A stretch of DNA of 64,000 bases, taken from NCBI RefSeq assembly GCF_030128875.1, contig NZ_CP124620.1, positions 62,001 to 126,000 of the forward strand. The letters run 5' to 3'. The position numbers were made by a program, and so were the translations under genes. The notes under the pieces were generated by a model. The model was not told the DNA's origin, searched no databases, and saw only the letters and a program-made list of their open reading frames with translations. This document shows, in pieces, positions 1 to 9,139 of the stretch (positions are counted from its first letter, which is position 1; each line of letters opens with the position of its first letter). The DNA comes from Stenotrophomonas sp. BIO128-Bstrain. GTDB lineage: Bacteria; Pseudomonadota; Gammaproteobacteria; Xanthomonadales; Xanthomonadaceae.

Positions 1-455
1 GCGTCCCGCAGGCGGAGAACCCGACACTGACCTTGGCGCAGCGCATGACCGCCGCGCAGACGCCGGCACTGGCACCGTGGGTCGCCCAGGCCGGTGACGA
101 CCGCGCCATTGAAGGGGTGGGCGCCGTCTTCCTGATCGCGCCGGCCATGATCCAGGCCTTCGCGCCGGAGGCGCTGGAGAAGGTAGCGCAGCCGGTATCG
201 ATCATCGTTGGTGCGGCCGACACGGTGGCCTCGCCGGCCACCAACAGCGACATCGCGGCGGCGGCCCTGCCCAAGGCGACGTTGACCACCCTGCCGGCCG
301 TCGGCCACTACGACTTCCTGTCCAGCTGTACCGCGCTGGGCCGCAAGCGCATCGGTGCACTGTGCCAGGTGGCGGCAGACCAGCAGGCCACGCACGGCGC
401 TGCGATCACGGAAGCGAAAGCGCTGTTCGACGCGGCGTTGTCGGCCACGCGCTGA
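1..455 (+). CDS. Alpha/beta hydrolase family protein, 3' part only
   Basis: The reading frame is open from the left edge (first full codon at base 3), so the N-terminal part, including any nucleophile elbow, lies outside the window. The visible 150 residues hold an Asp in 'VGAADTVAS' and a His in 'AVGHYDFL'. Their order and spacing fit the acid and base of an alpha/beta hydrolase triad (dienelactone-hydrolase-like or dipeptidyl-peptidase-like lid families). The TTG at 33 is an internal codon, not a likely start. The substrate cannot be told. It converges with the Lrp-type gene, with only 6 bases between the stops. Confidence 0.6.
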   Translation, partial: VPQAENPTLTLAQRMTAAQTPALAPWVAQAGDDRAIEGVGAVFLIAPAMIQAFAPEALEKVAQPVSIIVGAADTVASPATNSDIAAAALPKATLTTLPAVGHYDFLSSCTALGRKRIGALCQVAADQQATHGAAITEAKALFDAALSATR

Positions 456-461
456 CGCGGA

Positions 462-941
462 TTACTCCGCGAGGGGCACGTCCAGCCCACGCTTGAGGGT
501 GCTCAGTGCCACCGCGGTGCGGAAGCGCTCGATGTTGTCGTCGTTGCCGAACAGCCGCTCGCTGATCGCCTCGTATTCCTCCATCGAGGCGGCGGTGAGG
601 ATCAACAGGAAATCGGCGTCGCCGGTAATCGCGTAGCACTGCTGCACGGCCGGGTCTTCCTGCACGCGCCGGCGGAACGGCGCGACCCGGTGCGGCTGCT
701 CGCTGGCGACCCGGACCTCGACCATGATCGTCAGTGGCCGTCCCAGGCGTGCCTGGTCCAGCACGGCGACATTGGCGCGGATCACGCCCGTGTCTTCCAG
801 ACGCTTGATCCGCCGTTGCACGGCCGGGGCGGACAGGCTGACCGCCTCGGCGATCTCGCGCTGCGGGGTGGCGTTGTCGCGCTGCAGGATCGCCAGGATC
901 GCGCGGTCGAAGCTGTCGGGGAGGTAAGGCGTGGCGGACAT
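462..941 (-). CDS. Lrp/AsnC family transcriptional regulator
   Basis: A 159-residue protein with the family's two-part layout. An N-terminal helix-turn-helix ('REIAEAVSLSAPAVQRRIKRLEDTG', roughly residues 28-52) is followed by a RAM-type ligand-binding domain ('YAITGDADFLLILTA', roughly 103-117). The start is the ATG at 941; an in-frame upstream extension runs into the divergent promoter and is unlikely to be used. It is transcribed away from an EamA-type exporter 72 bases off. That arrangement is common for Lrp-type regulators that control a neighbouring amino-acid exporter, so control of the exporter is a reasonable inference. The effector is not known from sequence. Confidence 0.88.
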   Translation of the reverse strand: MSATPYLPDSFDRAILAILQRDNATPQREIAEAVSLSAPAVQRRIKRLEDTGVIRANVAVLDQARLGRPLTIMVEVRVASEQPHRVAPFRRRVQEDPAVQQCYAITGDADFLLILTAASMEEYEAISERLFGNDDNIERFRTAVALSTLKRGLDVPLAE

Positions 942-1013
942 GGCGAGTGAAACATGCAGGAAGGCCCCTGCAATTGAGCATCTCCTTCGGTCGTTGCGCA
1001 ATATCCTGTGCGG

Positions 1014-1892
1014 ATGTCGACCTCCCGCCTCTCCAGCTTCTTCCCCGCCCTGGCCGTGCTCGGCTCGGTCACCTCGCTGGCCGTGGGCACCTCGTATGCC
1101 AAACAGCTGTTTCCGCTGATCGGCGCGCAGGGCACCAGCGCGTTGCGCGTGGGCTTTTCGGCGCTGGTGCTGCTGATGGTGTTCCGGCCGTGGCGCTGGA
1201 CCACCTCGCGCGCCGATGCGGGGGCGATCTTCCGCTATGGCATCACGCTGGGGGTAATGAACCTGCTGTTCTACATGGCGCTGCGCACGATCCCGTTCGG
1301 TATCGCCGTGGCGATCGAATTCTGCGGGCCGCTGGCGGTGGCGATGTGGTCGTCGCGGCGGCCGGTCGATTTTGTGTGGGTCGGCTGCGCGCTGGTCGGT
1401 CTGTTGCTGCTGCTGCCGCTGGGCCATGGCGAGCCGCTGGACCCGGTGGGGGTGATGTTCGCGCTGGGCGCGGCGGTGTGCTGGGCGCTGTACATCATCT
1501 TCGGCAAGCGCGCCGGGCATCTGCCGGCCGGGCATACGGTCTCGCTGGGGCTGTGCGCGGCCGCGCTGGTGGTGGTGCCGGTCGGCGTGGCGCACGCGGG
1601 CATGGCGCTGCTGGAGCCGAGGATCCTGCTGTTCGGCCTGGGAGTGGCGATCGTCTCCAGCGCGATCCCGATGTCGCTGGAGATGATGGCGCTCAAGCGG
1701 CTGCCGAAAGAGACCTTCGGCATCCTGATCAGCATGGAACCGGCGGTCGCCGCGCTGCTGGCGATGGGGCTGCTGGCCGAGCACCTGACCCCGCTGCAAT
1801 GGGCGGCGATCGGTTGCACGGTGGTGGCGTCGGTGGGCAGTACGTTGACTGCGAAACGGGCGGTGGTGCCGTTGCCCGGTGCGCCGGCGTAA
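1014..1892 (+). CDS. EamA/RhtA-like inner-membrane exporter (DMT superfamily)
   Basis: A 292-residue, very hydrophobic protein with about ten predicted membrane segments arranged as two EamA repeats (roughly residues 10-135 and 145-285). The motif 'PFGIAVAIEFCGPLAVA' near residue 100 and 'AIPMSLEMMALKRLP' near 225 resemble the threonine/homoserine exporter RhtA. The likely role is export of amino acids or related metabolites using the proton gradient. ATG 1014 is preferred over a GTG six bases upstream. It is divergent from the Lrp/AsnC gene and is followed by a cluster of SMAG repeats, so it is probably monocistronic. The exact substrate is an inference. Confidence 0.82.
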   Translation: MSTSRLSSFFPALAVLGSVTSLAVGTSYAKQLFPLIGAQGTSALRVGFSALVLLMVFRPWRWTTSRADAGAIFRYGITLGVMNLLFYMALRTIPFGIAVAIEFCGPLAVAMWSSRRPVDFVWVGCALVGLLLLLPLGHGEPLDPVGVMFALGAAVCWALYIIFGKRAGHLPAGHTVSLGLCAAALVVVPVGVAHAGMALLEPRILLFGLGVAIVSSAIPMSLEMMALKRLPKETFGILISMEPAVAALLAMGLLAEHLTPLQWAAIGCTVVASVGSTLTAKRAVVPLPGAPA

Positions 1893-1910
1893 TCGCGCGC
1901 GATGATATCG

Positions 1911-2017
1911 GTAGTGCCGGCCGCTGGCCGGCTCCTCACGATCCAACGGTGCTGCGGAGCCGGCCAGCGGCCGGCACTACCAGGATTCGCGCGATGCCAG
2001 CCAGCGGCCGGCACTAC
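1911..2017. repeat. SMAG (GTAG) repeat cluster: facing pair plus a third copy
   Basis: A GTAG-headed stem-loop at 1911 (GTAGTGCCGGCCGCTGGCCG) is followed by its inverted copy ending at 1980, and a third, slightly diverged copy in minus orientation covers 1996-2017. This is the typical arrangement of SMAG repetitive extragenic palindromes in Stenotrophomonas. They fill the space between the convergently transcribed exporter and betA, where they may act in transcript termination or mRNA end protection. Confidence 0.9.
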
Positions 2018-2094
2018 CAGGATGCGAGGAGCCGGCATTGCCGGGGTTCGCGCGCCGACCAACGGGCGGCGCCCACCGGTCAATCACCCATTCC

Positions 2095-3765
2095 TCAGCG
2101 CCTTGCCGGTGCGTCCCCGGCGACGTAATACGCCGCCGTGCTGCGCGGCAGCGGGGCACGCCCGCGGATCCGGTCGGCGATCTTCTCGGCGATCATGATC
2201 GTGGTGGCGTTGAGGTTGCCGGTGATGATGCGCGGCATGATCGAAGCATCCACCACGCGCAGGCTTTCCATGCCATGTACGCGGCCCTGGCCATCGACCA
2301 CGCTCATCGCATCGGTGCCCATCGCGCACGAGCAGGAGGGGTGGTAGGCGGTTTCGGCATGCGCGCGCACGAACGCGTCGAGTTCCGCATCGGTCTGGCA
2401 CGCGGCGCTCGGGCTGATCTCGCGGCCACGGTATTCGTCCAGCGCGGGCTGGGCGATGATCTCGCGGGTGATGCGGATCGCGTCGCGGAACTCCTGCCAG
2501 TCCTGGTCGGTGGACTGGTAGTTGAACAGGATGGAAGGGTGCTCGCGCGGGTCCAGCGACTTCGCATGCACGCGGCCGCGGCTGGGCGTGCGCATCGAAC
2601 CGACGTGCGCCTGGAAACCGTGCTCCTTGACCGCGTTGGTGCCGTTGTAATTGATCGCCACCGGCAGGAAGTGGTACTGGATGTTCGGCCAGTCGAACTC
2701 CTCCCGGGTACGGATGAAGCCACCGGCTTCGAACTGGTTGCTGGCGCCGATCCCGGTGCCGGCGAACAGCCACTCCGCACCGATCGCCGGTTGGTTCCAC
2801 CACTGCAGCGCCGGGTACAGCGAGACCGGCTTCTTGCAGGCGTACTGCATGTACACCTCCAGGTGGTCCTGCAGGTTCTCGCCGACGCCGGGCAGGTCGT
2901 GCACCAGTGGAACGCCGAGGGCGGCCAGCAATGCCGGCGCGCCCACGCCGGAGCGCTGCAGGATCTGCGGCGAGGCGATCGCACCGGCGCACAGCAGCAC
3001 CTCGCGGCGTGCGGTGGCGTCGATCGGCTCGGCGCTGTTGCCGGCCAGGTAGCGCACACCGACCGCGCGCTTGCCGGCGAACAGGATGCGGTCGGTGGTG
3101 GCGTGCACCACGATCTCCAGCCCCTCGCGGTCCTTGGCCATGTCCAGGTAACCGCGCGCAGTACTGGAGCGGCGCCCGCGCGGGGTCACCGTGCGGTCCA
3201 TCGGGCCGAAGCCTTCCTGCTGGTAGCCGTTGAGGTCGTCGGTGCGCGGGTAGCCCGCCTGCACCCCGGCCTCGACCATCGCGTGGAACAGCACGTTGTT
3301 GCCGTTCTTCGGCGTGGCCACGCTGACCGGGCCGTCGCCGCCGTGATAATCGTTGGCGCCGATGTCGCGCGTTTCCGCCTTGCGGAAGTAGGGCAGCACG
3401 TCGTGGTAGCTCCAGTCCTCCAGGCCGTCGAAGCTGGCCCACTGGTCGAAGTCCATCGCGTTGCCGCGGATGTAGCACATGCCGTTGATCAGCGAGGACC
3501 CGCCCAGGCCCTTGCCGCGGCCGCACTCCATGCGCCGGTTGTCCATGTAGGGTTCCGGCTCGGTTTCATAGGCCCAGTTGTAGCGCCGGCCCTGCAGCGG
3601 ATAAGCCAGTGCGGCCGGCATCTGGGTGCGGAAATCCATCCGGTAATCCGGCCCGCCGGCTTCCAGCAGCAGCACGCTGACGCCGGCGTCTTCGGTGAGG
3701 CGAGCGGCCAGCGTGTTGCCGGCTGAACCGGCGCCGATGATGATGTAGTCGTACTCACGCTTCAT
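2095..3765 (-). CDS. betA: Choline dehydrogenase (GMC oxidoreductase)
   Basis: Catalyses FAD-dependent oxidation of choline to betaine aldehyde, the first step of glycine betaine synthesis. The 556-residue length matches BetA. The Rossmann fingerprint '[13 protein letters not shown]' is at residues 11-23. The C-terminal half carries the GMC signature with the catalytic His region '[10 protein letters not shown]' and the conserved '[18 protein letters not shown]'. The usual 'CGTCKMG' stretch is 'SCSCAMG' here, a small variation. It is the last gene of betT-betB-betA, 25 bases after betB, with ATG at 3765. Confidence 0.95.
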   Translation of the reverse strand: MKREYDYIIIGAGSAGNTLAARLTEDAGVSVLLLEAGGPDYRMDFRTQMPAALAYPLQGRRYNWAYETEPEPYMDNRRMECGRGKGLGGSSLINGMCYIRGNAMDFDQWASFDGLEDWSYHDVLPYFRKAETRDIGANDYHGGDGPVSVATPKNGNNVLFHAMVEAGVQAGYPRTDDLNGYQQEGFGPMDRTVTPRGRRSSTARGYLDMAKDREGLEIVVHATTDRILFAGKRAVGVRYLAGNSAEPIDATARREVLLCAGAIASPQILQRSGVGAPALLAALGVPLVHDLPGVGENLQDHLEVYMQYACKKPVSLYPALQWWNQPAIGAEWLFAGTGIGASNQFEAGGFIRTREEFDWPNIQYHFLPVAINYNGTNAVKEHGFQAHVGSMRTPSRGRVHAKSLDPREHPSILFNYQSTDQDWQEFRDAIRITREIIAQPALDEYRGREISPSAACQTDAELDAFVRAHAETAYHPSCSCAMGTDAMSVVDGQGRVHGMESLRVVDASIMPRIITGNLNATTIMIAEKIADRIRGRAPLPRSTAAYYVAGDAPARR

Positions 3766-3790
3766 CGCGGTGTCTCCTGGTAAGGCCGGT

Positions 3791-5263
3791 TCAGAACACC
3801 GACGCGTAGCGGTCCAGTTCGATCTGGATGGATTTGGTGCGGGTGTAGGCGCGCAGCGTGGCCAGCCCGTTCTCGCGGCCGACGCCGGACTGCTTGTAGC
3901 CGCCCACCGGCATCTGCGCCGGCGATTCGCCCCAGCTGTTGACCCAGCAGATGCCGGCCTCGAGCAGATGGATCAGGCGATGCGCGCGCGCCAGGTCCGG
4001 CGTCACCACACCGGCGGCGAGACCGTAATCGGTGTCGTTGGCGCGGCGCACGGCCTCGTCTTCGTCGTCGTACGCCAACAGGCTCATCACCGGTCCGAAA
4101 ATCTCTTCGCGCACGATGCGCATGTCATCGAGGCAATCGCTGAAGATCGTCGGTGCCACATAGCAGCCCTTGCCCAGCGCGCCGTCGGTCAGCCGTTCGC
4201 CGCCGCAGACCAGGCGTGCCCCCTCGGCCTTGCCGCTGGCGATGTGCTCAAGCACGCGCTGCATGTGCGCGGCGCTGACCAGCGGGCCGAAGTTGGTGTC
4301 CTTGGCCAGCGGGTCGCCGATGCGGATGCGCTTGACCCGTTCCATCAGTTTGGCTTCGAACGCGGCCAGGGTGCTGCGTGGCACGAACACGCGGGTGCCG
4401 TTGGTGCACACCTGGCCGGAGCTGTAGAAGTTGGCCATCATCGCCACGTCGGCGGCCAGGTCCAGATCGGCGTCGGCGCAGATGATCAGCGGCGACTTGC
4501 CGCCCAGCTCCATGGTGACGTCCTTGAGCGTGGAACTGGATGCGCTGGCCATGACCTTGCGGCCGGTGGCGGTGCCGCCGGTGAAAGAGATCTTCTCGAT
4601 CAGCGGGTGCTCGGTCAGCGCCGAGCCCACACCGGCGCCATCGCCGGGCAGCACGTTGAACACGCCATCGGGCAGGCCGGCCTCGGTGAAGATTTCCGCC
4701 AGCTTCAGCGCGGTCAGCGGGGTGACTTCGCTGGGCTTGAAGATCATCGCATTGCCTGCGGCCAACGCGGGGGCGGCCTTCCACAGCGCGATCTGGATCG
4801 GGTAGTTCCAGGCGCCGATCGCACCGACCACGCCCAGCGGCTCCTGGCGGGTGTAGAAGAAGCTGCTCTCCCGCAGCGGTACCTGGCTGCCTTCCAGCCC
4901 GTGCATGACGCCGGCGTAGTACTCCAGCACGTCCGCGCCGGTGACCACGTCCACGCTGAGTGTTTCGCTCAGCGCCTTGCCGGTGTTGCGCGATTCCAGC
5001 TCGGCCAGCGCATCGTTGCGCTCGCGCAGCAGTGCCACCGCACGCAGCAGAATGCGCGAGCGCTCCACGGTGGTCAGCGCCGCCCACACTTTCTGGCCGG
5101 CCTGTGCGCTCTCCACCGCAGCGTCGAGATCGTCGCTGTTGGCGCTGTGGACGTTGGCGAGCAGCTCGCCATTGGCCGGGTTGATGACCTCGAAGGTCTT
5201 GCCGCCCCGGGAGGGGACGTAGCGGCCGCCGATGTAGAGCAGCTGGTCGGGGAAGGTGGGCAT
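3791..5263 (-). CDS. betB: Betaine aldehyde dehydrogenase
   Basis: NAD(P)-dependent oxidation of betaine aldehyde to glycine betaine. At 490 residues it is the standard length. The catalytic base lies in 'MELGGKSP' (Glu252) and the nucleophile in 'SGQVCTNGT' (Cys286), the same numbering as the E. coli enzyme. The C-terminal 'INSWGESP'-type substrate region reads '[21 protein letters not shown]', typical of BetB rather than of a general aldehyde dehydrogenase. It is the middle gene of the operon, 36 bases downstream of betT and 25 bases upstream of betA. Confidence 0.95.
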   Translation of the reverse strand: MPTFPDQLLYIGGRYVPSRGGKTFEVINPANGELLANVHSANSDDLDAAVESAQAGQKVWAALTTVERSRILLRAVALLRERNDALAELESRNTGKALSETLSVDVVTGADVLEYYAGVMHGLEGSQVPLRESSFFYTRQEPLGVVGAIGAWNYPIQIALWKAAPALAAGNAMIFKPSEVTPLTALKLAEIFTEAGLPDGVFNVLPGDGAGVGSALTEHPLIEKISFTGGTATGRKVMASASSSTLKDVTMELGGKSPLIICADADLDLAADVAMMANFYSSGQVCTNGTRVFVPRSTLAAFEAKLMERVKRIRIGDPLAKDTNFGPLVSAAHMQRVLEHIASGKAEGARLVCGGERLTDGALGKGCYVAPTIFSDCLDDMRIVREEIFGPVMSLLAYDDEDEAVRRANDTDYGLAAGVVTPDLARAHRLIHLLEAGICWVNSWGESPAQMPVGGYKQSGVGRENGLATLRAYTRTKSIQIELDRYASVF

Positions 5264-5299
5264 GTCGATGACTCCTTTGCAGCGGGAGACCAGCGGGCG

Positions 5300-7279
5300 T
5301 CAGCGCGTGAGATGCAGGAACTGCAGGTGACGCTCGTACTGGTCGATGATGTCGTTGATGATCTGCTGGCGGCTGTAGCCGAACAGCTCGTAGTCCTGTC
5401 CACCTTCATAGAGGTGCACTTCGGCGCGGTAGTAACGCTGGTTGCGGAAGCGCTGCGCGGCGAACGAAGGCGTGAGGTAGCCGCGCATGATCACCTGGTA
5501 GGTGAACACCTGCTGCTCGCCATGGTCCACCAGCAGTTCCATGTGGCCCGGCTCGAACTTCGTCTGCACGTCCAGGCCCTGTTCGAGCAGCTGCGCGGCA
5601 ACCGCTTCGATCGCCGGCTTCACATCGGTATCCATGAACCGGTACACCTCGTCGCGTACCGGGAAATGCACTGCCTGGGTGATGCGCTGGCGCCAGCCGC
5701 GCTGATGCCGCGATTGCCCGATCAACGGGATCGGCGAGTACTGCGAGGCCTTCTTGCGCTGCGACTCTTCGCCCAGCGCACGGGTCAGCCCCCACAGCAT
5801 CAGCAGCAGCACCACCGAGAACGGCAGCGAAGCCAGCACCACGGCGGATTTGAGTGCATCCATGCTGCCGGCCAGCAGCAGCCCGGCGGTGACCAGCCCG
5901 GTCATCACGCCCCAGAACACGCGCAGCCAGCGCGGGCCGTCGTCTTCGGGATTGCCGCCCTGCGAGGACAGCGTGGACAGCACGACCGTGCCGGAATCGG
6001 CCGAGGTGACGAAGAAGATGAAGCTGACGATCACCGTGACGGCGATGACGGCGCGGCTCCATGGGTAGCTTTCCAGCAGCGCGTACAGCACGGTCGGTGG
6101 GTTCTCCACCGCCATCTGCGCCAGGTGCACCTGGTCATGGTGCAGGATCTGGTCAAGCGCGCTGTTGCCGAAGATCGACAGCCAGGCCAGGGTGAACCCC
6201 AGCGGGATCAGCAGCACGCCCAGCACGAACTCACGGATGGTGCGGCCGCGCGAGATGCGCGCGATGAACAGGCCCACGAACGGCGCCCAGCCGATCCACC
6301 AAGCCCAGTAGAACACCGTCCAGTTGCCCAGCCAGTCCGGGCGCCCGCCGTAGGCGTACACATCGAAACTCTTGCCGACCACGTTGCCCAGGTAGTCGCC
6401 CATGTTCTGGATGAAGGCGTTGAGCAGGTACTGGGTGGGGCCGGCAAACAGCATGAACAGCAGCAGCGAGATCGCCAGCAGCATGTTGATGTTGGACATC
6501 CAGCGCACGCCTTTCTCCACCCCGGAGACGGCCACGGTGATCGCCGCGCCCATCATCAGCACGATCAGCCCGACCTGCACCCAGGCCGCATGCGGCACCG
6601 GGAACAAGGTGTTCAAGCCGGCGTTGAGATGCAGCACGCCAAAGCCCATGTCCGCGCCGAGGCCGAACACGGTGGCCACGATGCCCAAGGCATCCACGGT
6701 GTAGCCGATCGGCCCGTTGATGCGCTTGCCGATCAGCGGATACAGCGCCGAGCGCAGTGCCAGCGGCAGGTTGTGGCGATACGCGAAGTAGGCCAGCGCC
6801 ATCGCCGCCAGCGCGAACACGCCCCAGCCATGCAGGCCCCAGTGCAGGAACAGCAGCTGCATCGCCTGGCGCGCGCTGGCCTCGCCACTGCCGGTGCCGC
6901 CCTGCGGCGGCAGCAGGTAATGGGTCAGCGGCTCGGAGACGCAGAAGAAGAACAGGGTGATGCTGATGCCGGCGGCGAACAGCATGCCGGCCCAGGACAG
7001 ATAGCTGAACTCCGGTTCGTCATGGTCCGCGCCCAGCTTGACGCTGCCATAGCCGGACAACGCCACGCCGACCACGAACACCAGGTACACGGTCATCGCC
7101 AACAGGTAATACCAGCCGACATTGCGCGAGGCCCAGGTCTGGGCATCGAGCAGCATCACGCCGGCATCGATCGGAAACACGGTGACCAGAATGGCGAATG
7201 CCGCCACGATCGTGGCGGCAAGCAGGAACACGGGTCGAAGCGTGCGCACCTCGGACAGAGGCGGCTCCACGGTACTCAT
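5300..7279 (-). CDS. betT: BCCT family high-affinity choline transporter
   Basis: Inner-membrane uptake of choline driven by ion gradients. The 659 residues comprise about twelve membrane segments up to roughly residue 500 and a long cytoplasmic C-terminal tail of about 150 residues. Such tails occur in osmotically regulated BetT proteins (E. coli BetT is of similar length). The tryptophan-rich substrate-site signature is visible as 'WTVFYWAWWIGWAPFVG' followed by 'RISRGRTIREF'. It is the first gene of the bet operon and starts with ATG at 7279. No betI repressor gene lies in or next to the operon, which is unusual for bet loci. Confidence 0.93.
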   Translation of the reverse strand: MSTVEPPLSEVRTLRPVFLLAATIVAAFAILVTVFPIDAGVMLLDAQTWASRNVGWYYLLAMTVYLVFVVGVALSGYGSVKLGADHDEPEFSYLSWAGMLFAAGISITLFFFCVSEPLTHYLLPPQGGTGSGEASARQAMQLLFLHWGLHGWGVFALAAMALAYFAYRHNLPLALRSALYPLIGKRINGPIGYTVDALGIVATVFGLGADMGFGVLHLNAGLNTLFPVPHAAWVQVGLIVLMMGAAITVAVSGVEKGVRWMSNINMLLAISLLLFMLFAGPTQYLLNAFIQNMGDYLGNVVGKSFDVYAYGGRPDWLGNWTVFYWAWWIGWAPFVGLFIARISRGRTIREFVLGVLLIPLGFTLAWLSIFGNSALDQILHHDQVHLAQMAVENPPTVLYALLESYPWSRAVIAVTVIVSFIFFVTSADSGTVVLSTLSSQGGNPEDDGPRWLRVFWGVMTGLVTAGLLLAGSMDALKSAVVLASLPFSVVLLLMLWGLTRALGEESQRKKASQYSPIPLIGQSRHQRGWRQRITQAVHFPVRDEVYRFMDTDVKPAIEAVAAQLLEQGLDVQTKFEPGHMELLVDHGEQQVFTYQVIMRGYLTPSFAAQRFRNQRYYRAEVHLYEGGQDYELFGYSRQQIINDIIDQYERHLQFLHLTR

Positions 7280-7368
7280 GGGGTGGGGGATACTCCCGGT
7301 GCCGGAGCGGCAGACGGCGGGATTTATCGCACAGGCGCTGTGGACAGCCTGTTTACACGCTCACGATG

Positions 7369-7390
7369 CCCGCCGCGCAAGGGCGGCGGG
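7369..7390. other. GC-rich hairpin between the EEP gene and betT
   Basis: An 8-bp perfect inverted repeat (CCCGCCGC ... GCGGCGGG) with a 6-base loop lies in the 121-base gap between the end of the EEP-family gene and the start of betT. No U-rich tract follows on either strand, so it is not a convincing intrinsic terminator. It may weaken read-through into betT or be a regulatory structure. Confidence 0.4.
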
Positions 7391-7401
7391 TGACCAGGGG
7401 G

Positions 7402-8169
7402 TCAGCGCAGCGCGCTGGTCGGCACATCGATCGACATCGCCAGTGCGAGGTGATCGGAGAACGCGGCCGGCACGGCTTCGGCGCTGCGTTGCTGCAGGCC
7501 ATCGCTGAGCAGGATGTGGTCGATCGCCCGGTCCGGGCGCCAGCTGGGGAAGGTCGGCACCACGCAGCCCGGCGGCTGCAGCGTCGTCTTCTGGTACAGC
7601 ACCTGCATTTCCGGTCGCTCGGCCAGGCAATTGAAATCGCCCATCAGCACGGCGTTGGGGTGGTCGGACAGCAGATCGGCAATGAAGGCCAATTGCGACA
7701 TTCGCGAATTGGTCCCCAAGGACAGATGCGCCACCGCCACCGCCAGGCCCTGGCTGCCTTCGCCGAACTTGGCCAGCAACACGCCGCGCCCACCGATCCG
7801 GCCGGGCAGGGCGTGGTCCTGCACCTCGACCGGCTCCAGCTTGCTGAGCAGGCCGTTGGCGCTGGAGGCCACCCCGCCCATGCGGCGGTTGGGCTGGTGG
7901 CTCCAGTAATTGAAGCCGGCACGCTCGGCCAGATAGTGGGTCTGGTTGGTGAAGCCCGAGCGCAGGCTGCCGGGGTCGGCCTCCTGCAGGCCGACGATGT
8001 CGTGTTCGCGGGCCATCTGCGCGATGGCATCCAGGCTGGTTCGCTTGCGCCCGGCCGGCAGTGCGTGCGACCAGCTGCGGGTCACGTAATCACTGTAACG
8101 GCGGGTGCTCGAACCGGCCTGGATGTTGGCCGTCAGCAGGCGCAGGGTCCGCGTGTGGGGGGAGGTCAC
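7402..8169 (-). CDS. Endonuclease/exonuclease/phosphatase (EEP) family hydrolase
   Basis: A 255-residue protein with the full EEP (DNase I-like) catalytic set: 'LTANIQ' (residues about 12-17), 'GLQEAD' (Glu metal ligand, about 60-65), 'MGDFNCL' (Asp/Asn, about 175), 'AIDHILLSD' and 'FSDHLALAM' (final Asp-His pair). Such proteins cleave phosphodiesters in DNA, RNA, lipids or small molecules; the substrate cannot be told here. There is no signal peptide, so it probably acts in the cytoplasm. The start is GTG at 8169. It is 20 bases downstream of the DsbA-like lipoprotein gene and may be co-transcribed with it. Confidence 0.85.
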   Translation of the reverse strand: MTSPHTRTLRLLTANIQAGSSTRRYSDYVTRSWSHALPAGRKRTSLDAIAQMAREHDIVGLQEADPGSLRSGFTNQTHYLAERAGFNYWSHQPNRRMGGVASSANGLLSKLEPVEVQDHALPGRIGGRGVLLAKFGEGSQGLAVAVAHLSLGTNSRMSQLAFIADLLSDHPNAVLMGDFNCLAERPEMQVLYQKTTLQPPGCVVPTFPSWRPDRAIDHILLSDGLQQRSAEAVPAAFSDHLALAMSIDVPTSALR

Positions 8170-8189
8170 GACGGTTGGCTATCGCAGGA

Positions 8190-9017
8190 TCAGTTGGCCT
8201 TGGCCGCGCGTTCGCGCGCGATCAGGTGATCGGCGATGCGCAGCATGTCCGGGAAGCCCTTGCCCTTGACCAGGTACTTGCCATTGACGATCACCGACGG
8301 GGTGCCGCTGATCTTGCTGCGCTGGGCGAACTGCTTGGCCGAGTTGGTCTTGGCGTTGATGGCGAAGCTGCCCATCATCGCGGCGAACTGCTTCGGGTCG
8401 GCGCCGTGCTTGCCGTAGAAGTTGGCGATATCTTCGACCGAATCACGGCCGCGCTCGCCCTTCAGGCTCTGCTCGGCGTGGATCGCCGCGTACATGGCTT
8501 CGTGGGTCTTTTCCTGCAGGCCCATGGCCTGCGCGGCATAGAACGCACGGCCGTAGTCATCCCAGGTACCGCCGAACATGGCCGGCACGTAGACGAAGCT
8601 GACGTCGCTCGGCAGGCCGGCCTTCCACGGTCCGATCAGCGGCTGGAACGCGGCGCAGGCCGGGCACACGTAACCGAAGATCTCGGCGACTTCGATCTTG
8701 CCGGTGGCCGGCTGGAACGGCTGGCCGTTTTCGATCACCACGTAGTCGGTGCCGGCGACCGGTTCCGGGCCGGTCGGGCGCGAGGAGGCGGGGGCGGGCG
8801 CCGGGGTGGTGGCGTCGGCAGCGGCGGTCTCGGCGGCGGCGGTTTCACCGCTGGCGGCCGGGGCCTGCTCGGTCGGCGTGGCCGTTTCGGTAGCCGGGGT
8901 GCTGCTCGGGGCGGCCGGTTCGGCCGGGGCGGTGGTGTTGGCGGTACCGTCCTGGGCCTTGCAGGCGGCCAGGATCGGCAGCAGGGCCATGAGCGTAATG
9001 GCGAAACGGGTCTTCAT
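8190..9017 (-). CDS. DsbA-like thiol:disulfide oxidoreductase, lipoprotein with a low-complexity linker
   Basis: A 275-residue predicted lipoprotein. The signal ends in a lipobox 'LAAC' (Cys19). An Ala/Pro/Thr/Glu-rich linker covers roughly residues 22-88, then a DsbA thioredoxin-fold domain carries the active site 'CPAC' (118-121) and the cis-Pro loop 'SGTPSVIV'. It would oxidise thiols in secreted proteins while tethered to a membrane. 'CPAC' differs from the classical DsbA 'CPHC', which should change its redox potential. The start is ATG at 9017; a longer in-frame form would destroy the signal peptide. It lies downstream of a second dsbA. Confidence 0.88.
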   Translation of the reverse strand: MKTRFAITLMALLPILAACKAQDGTANTTAPAEPAAPSSTPATETATPTEQAPAASGETAAAETAAADATTPAPAPASSRPTGPEPVAGTDYVVIENGQPFQPATGKIEVAEIFGYVCPACAAFQPLIGPWKAGLPSDVSFVYVPAMFGGTWDDYGRAFYAAQAMGLQEKTHEAMYAAIHAEQSLKGERGRDSVEDIANFYGKHGADPKQFAAMMGSFAINAKTNSAKQFAQRSKISGTPSVIVNGKYLVKGKGFPDMLRIADHLIARERAAKAN

Positions 9018-9047
9018 CGAAGCATCTCCAGCGGATGAGCATGTTGG

Positions 9048-9070
9048 GGCCGACGCTGGGAGCGTCGGCC
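9048..9070. other. Perfect 10-bp stem-loop between the two dsbA genes
   Basis: GGCCGACGCT and its exact reverse complement are separated by a 3-base loop. There is no T-tract on either side, so it is not a standard terminator. It may stabilise the upstream dsbA message or separate expression of the two genes. Confidence 0.5.
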
Positions 9071-9139
9071 ACGGAAGCATGATGACACGCGGAAACGAGC
9101 GTCCCGCGTGCACGGTGCGTGATGGTTCAGCGAGCGCTG

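Noticed and set aside
3770..7393. A 1207-codon open frame on the plus strand opposite betB and betT.
   Set aside because: The sequence is His/Gln/Arg/Ala-rich without motifs and is antisense to genes with clear catalytic motifs; a typical high-G+C shadow frame.
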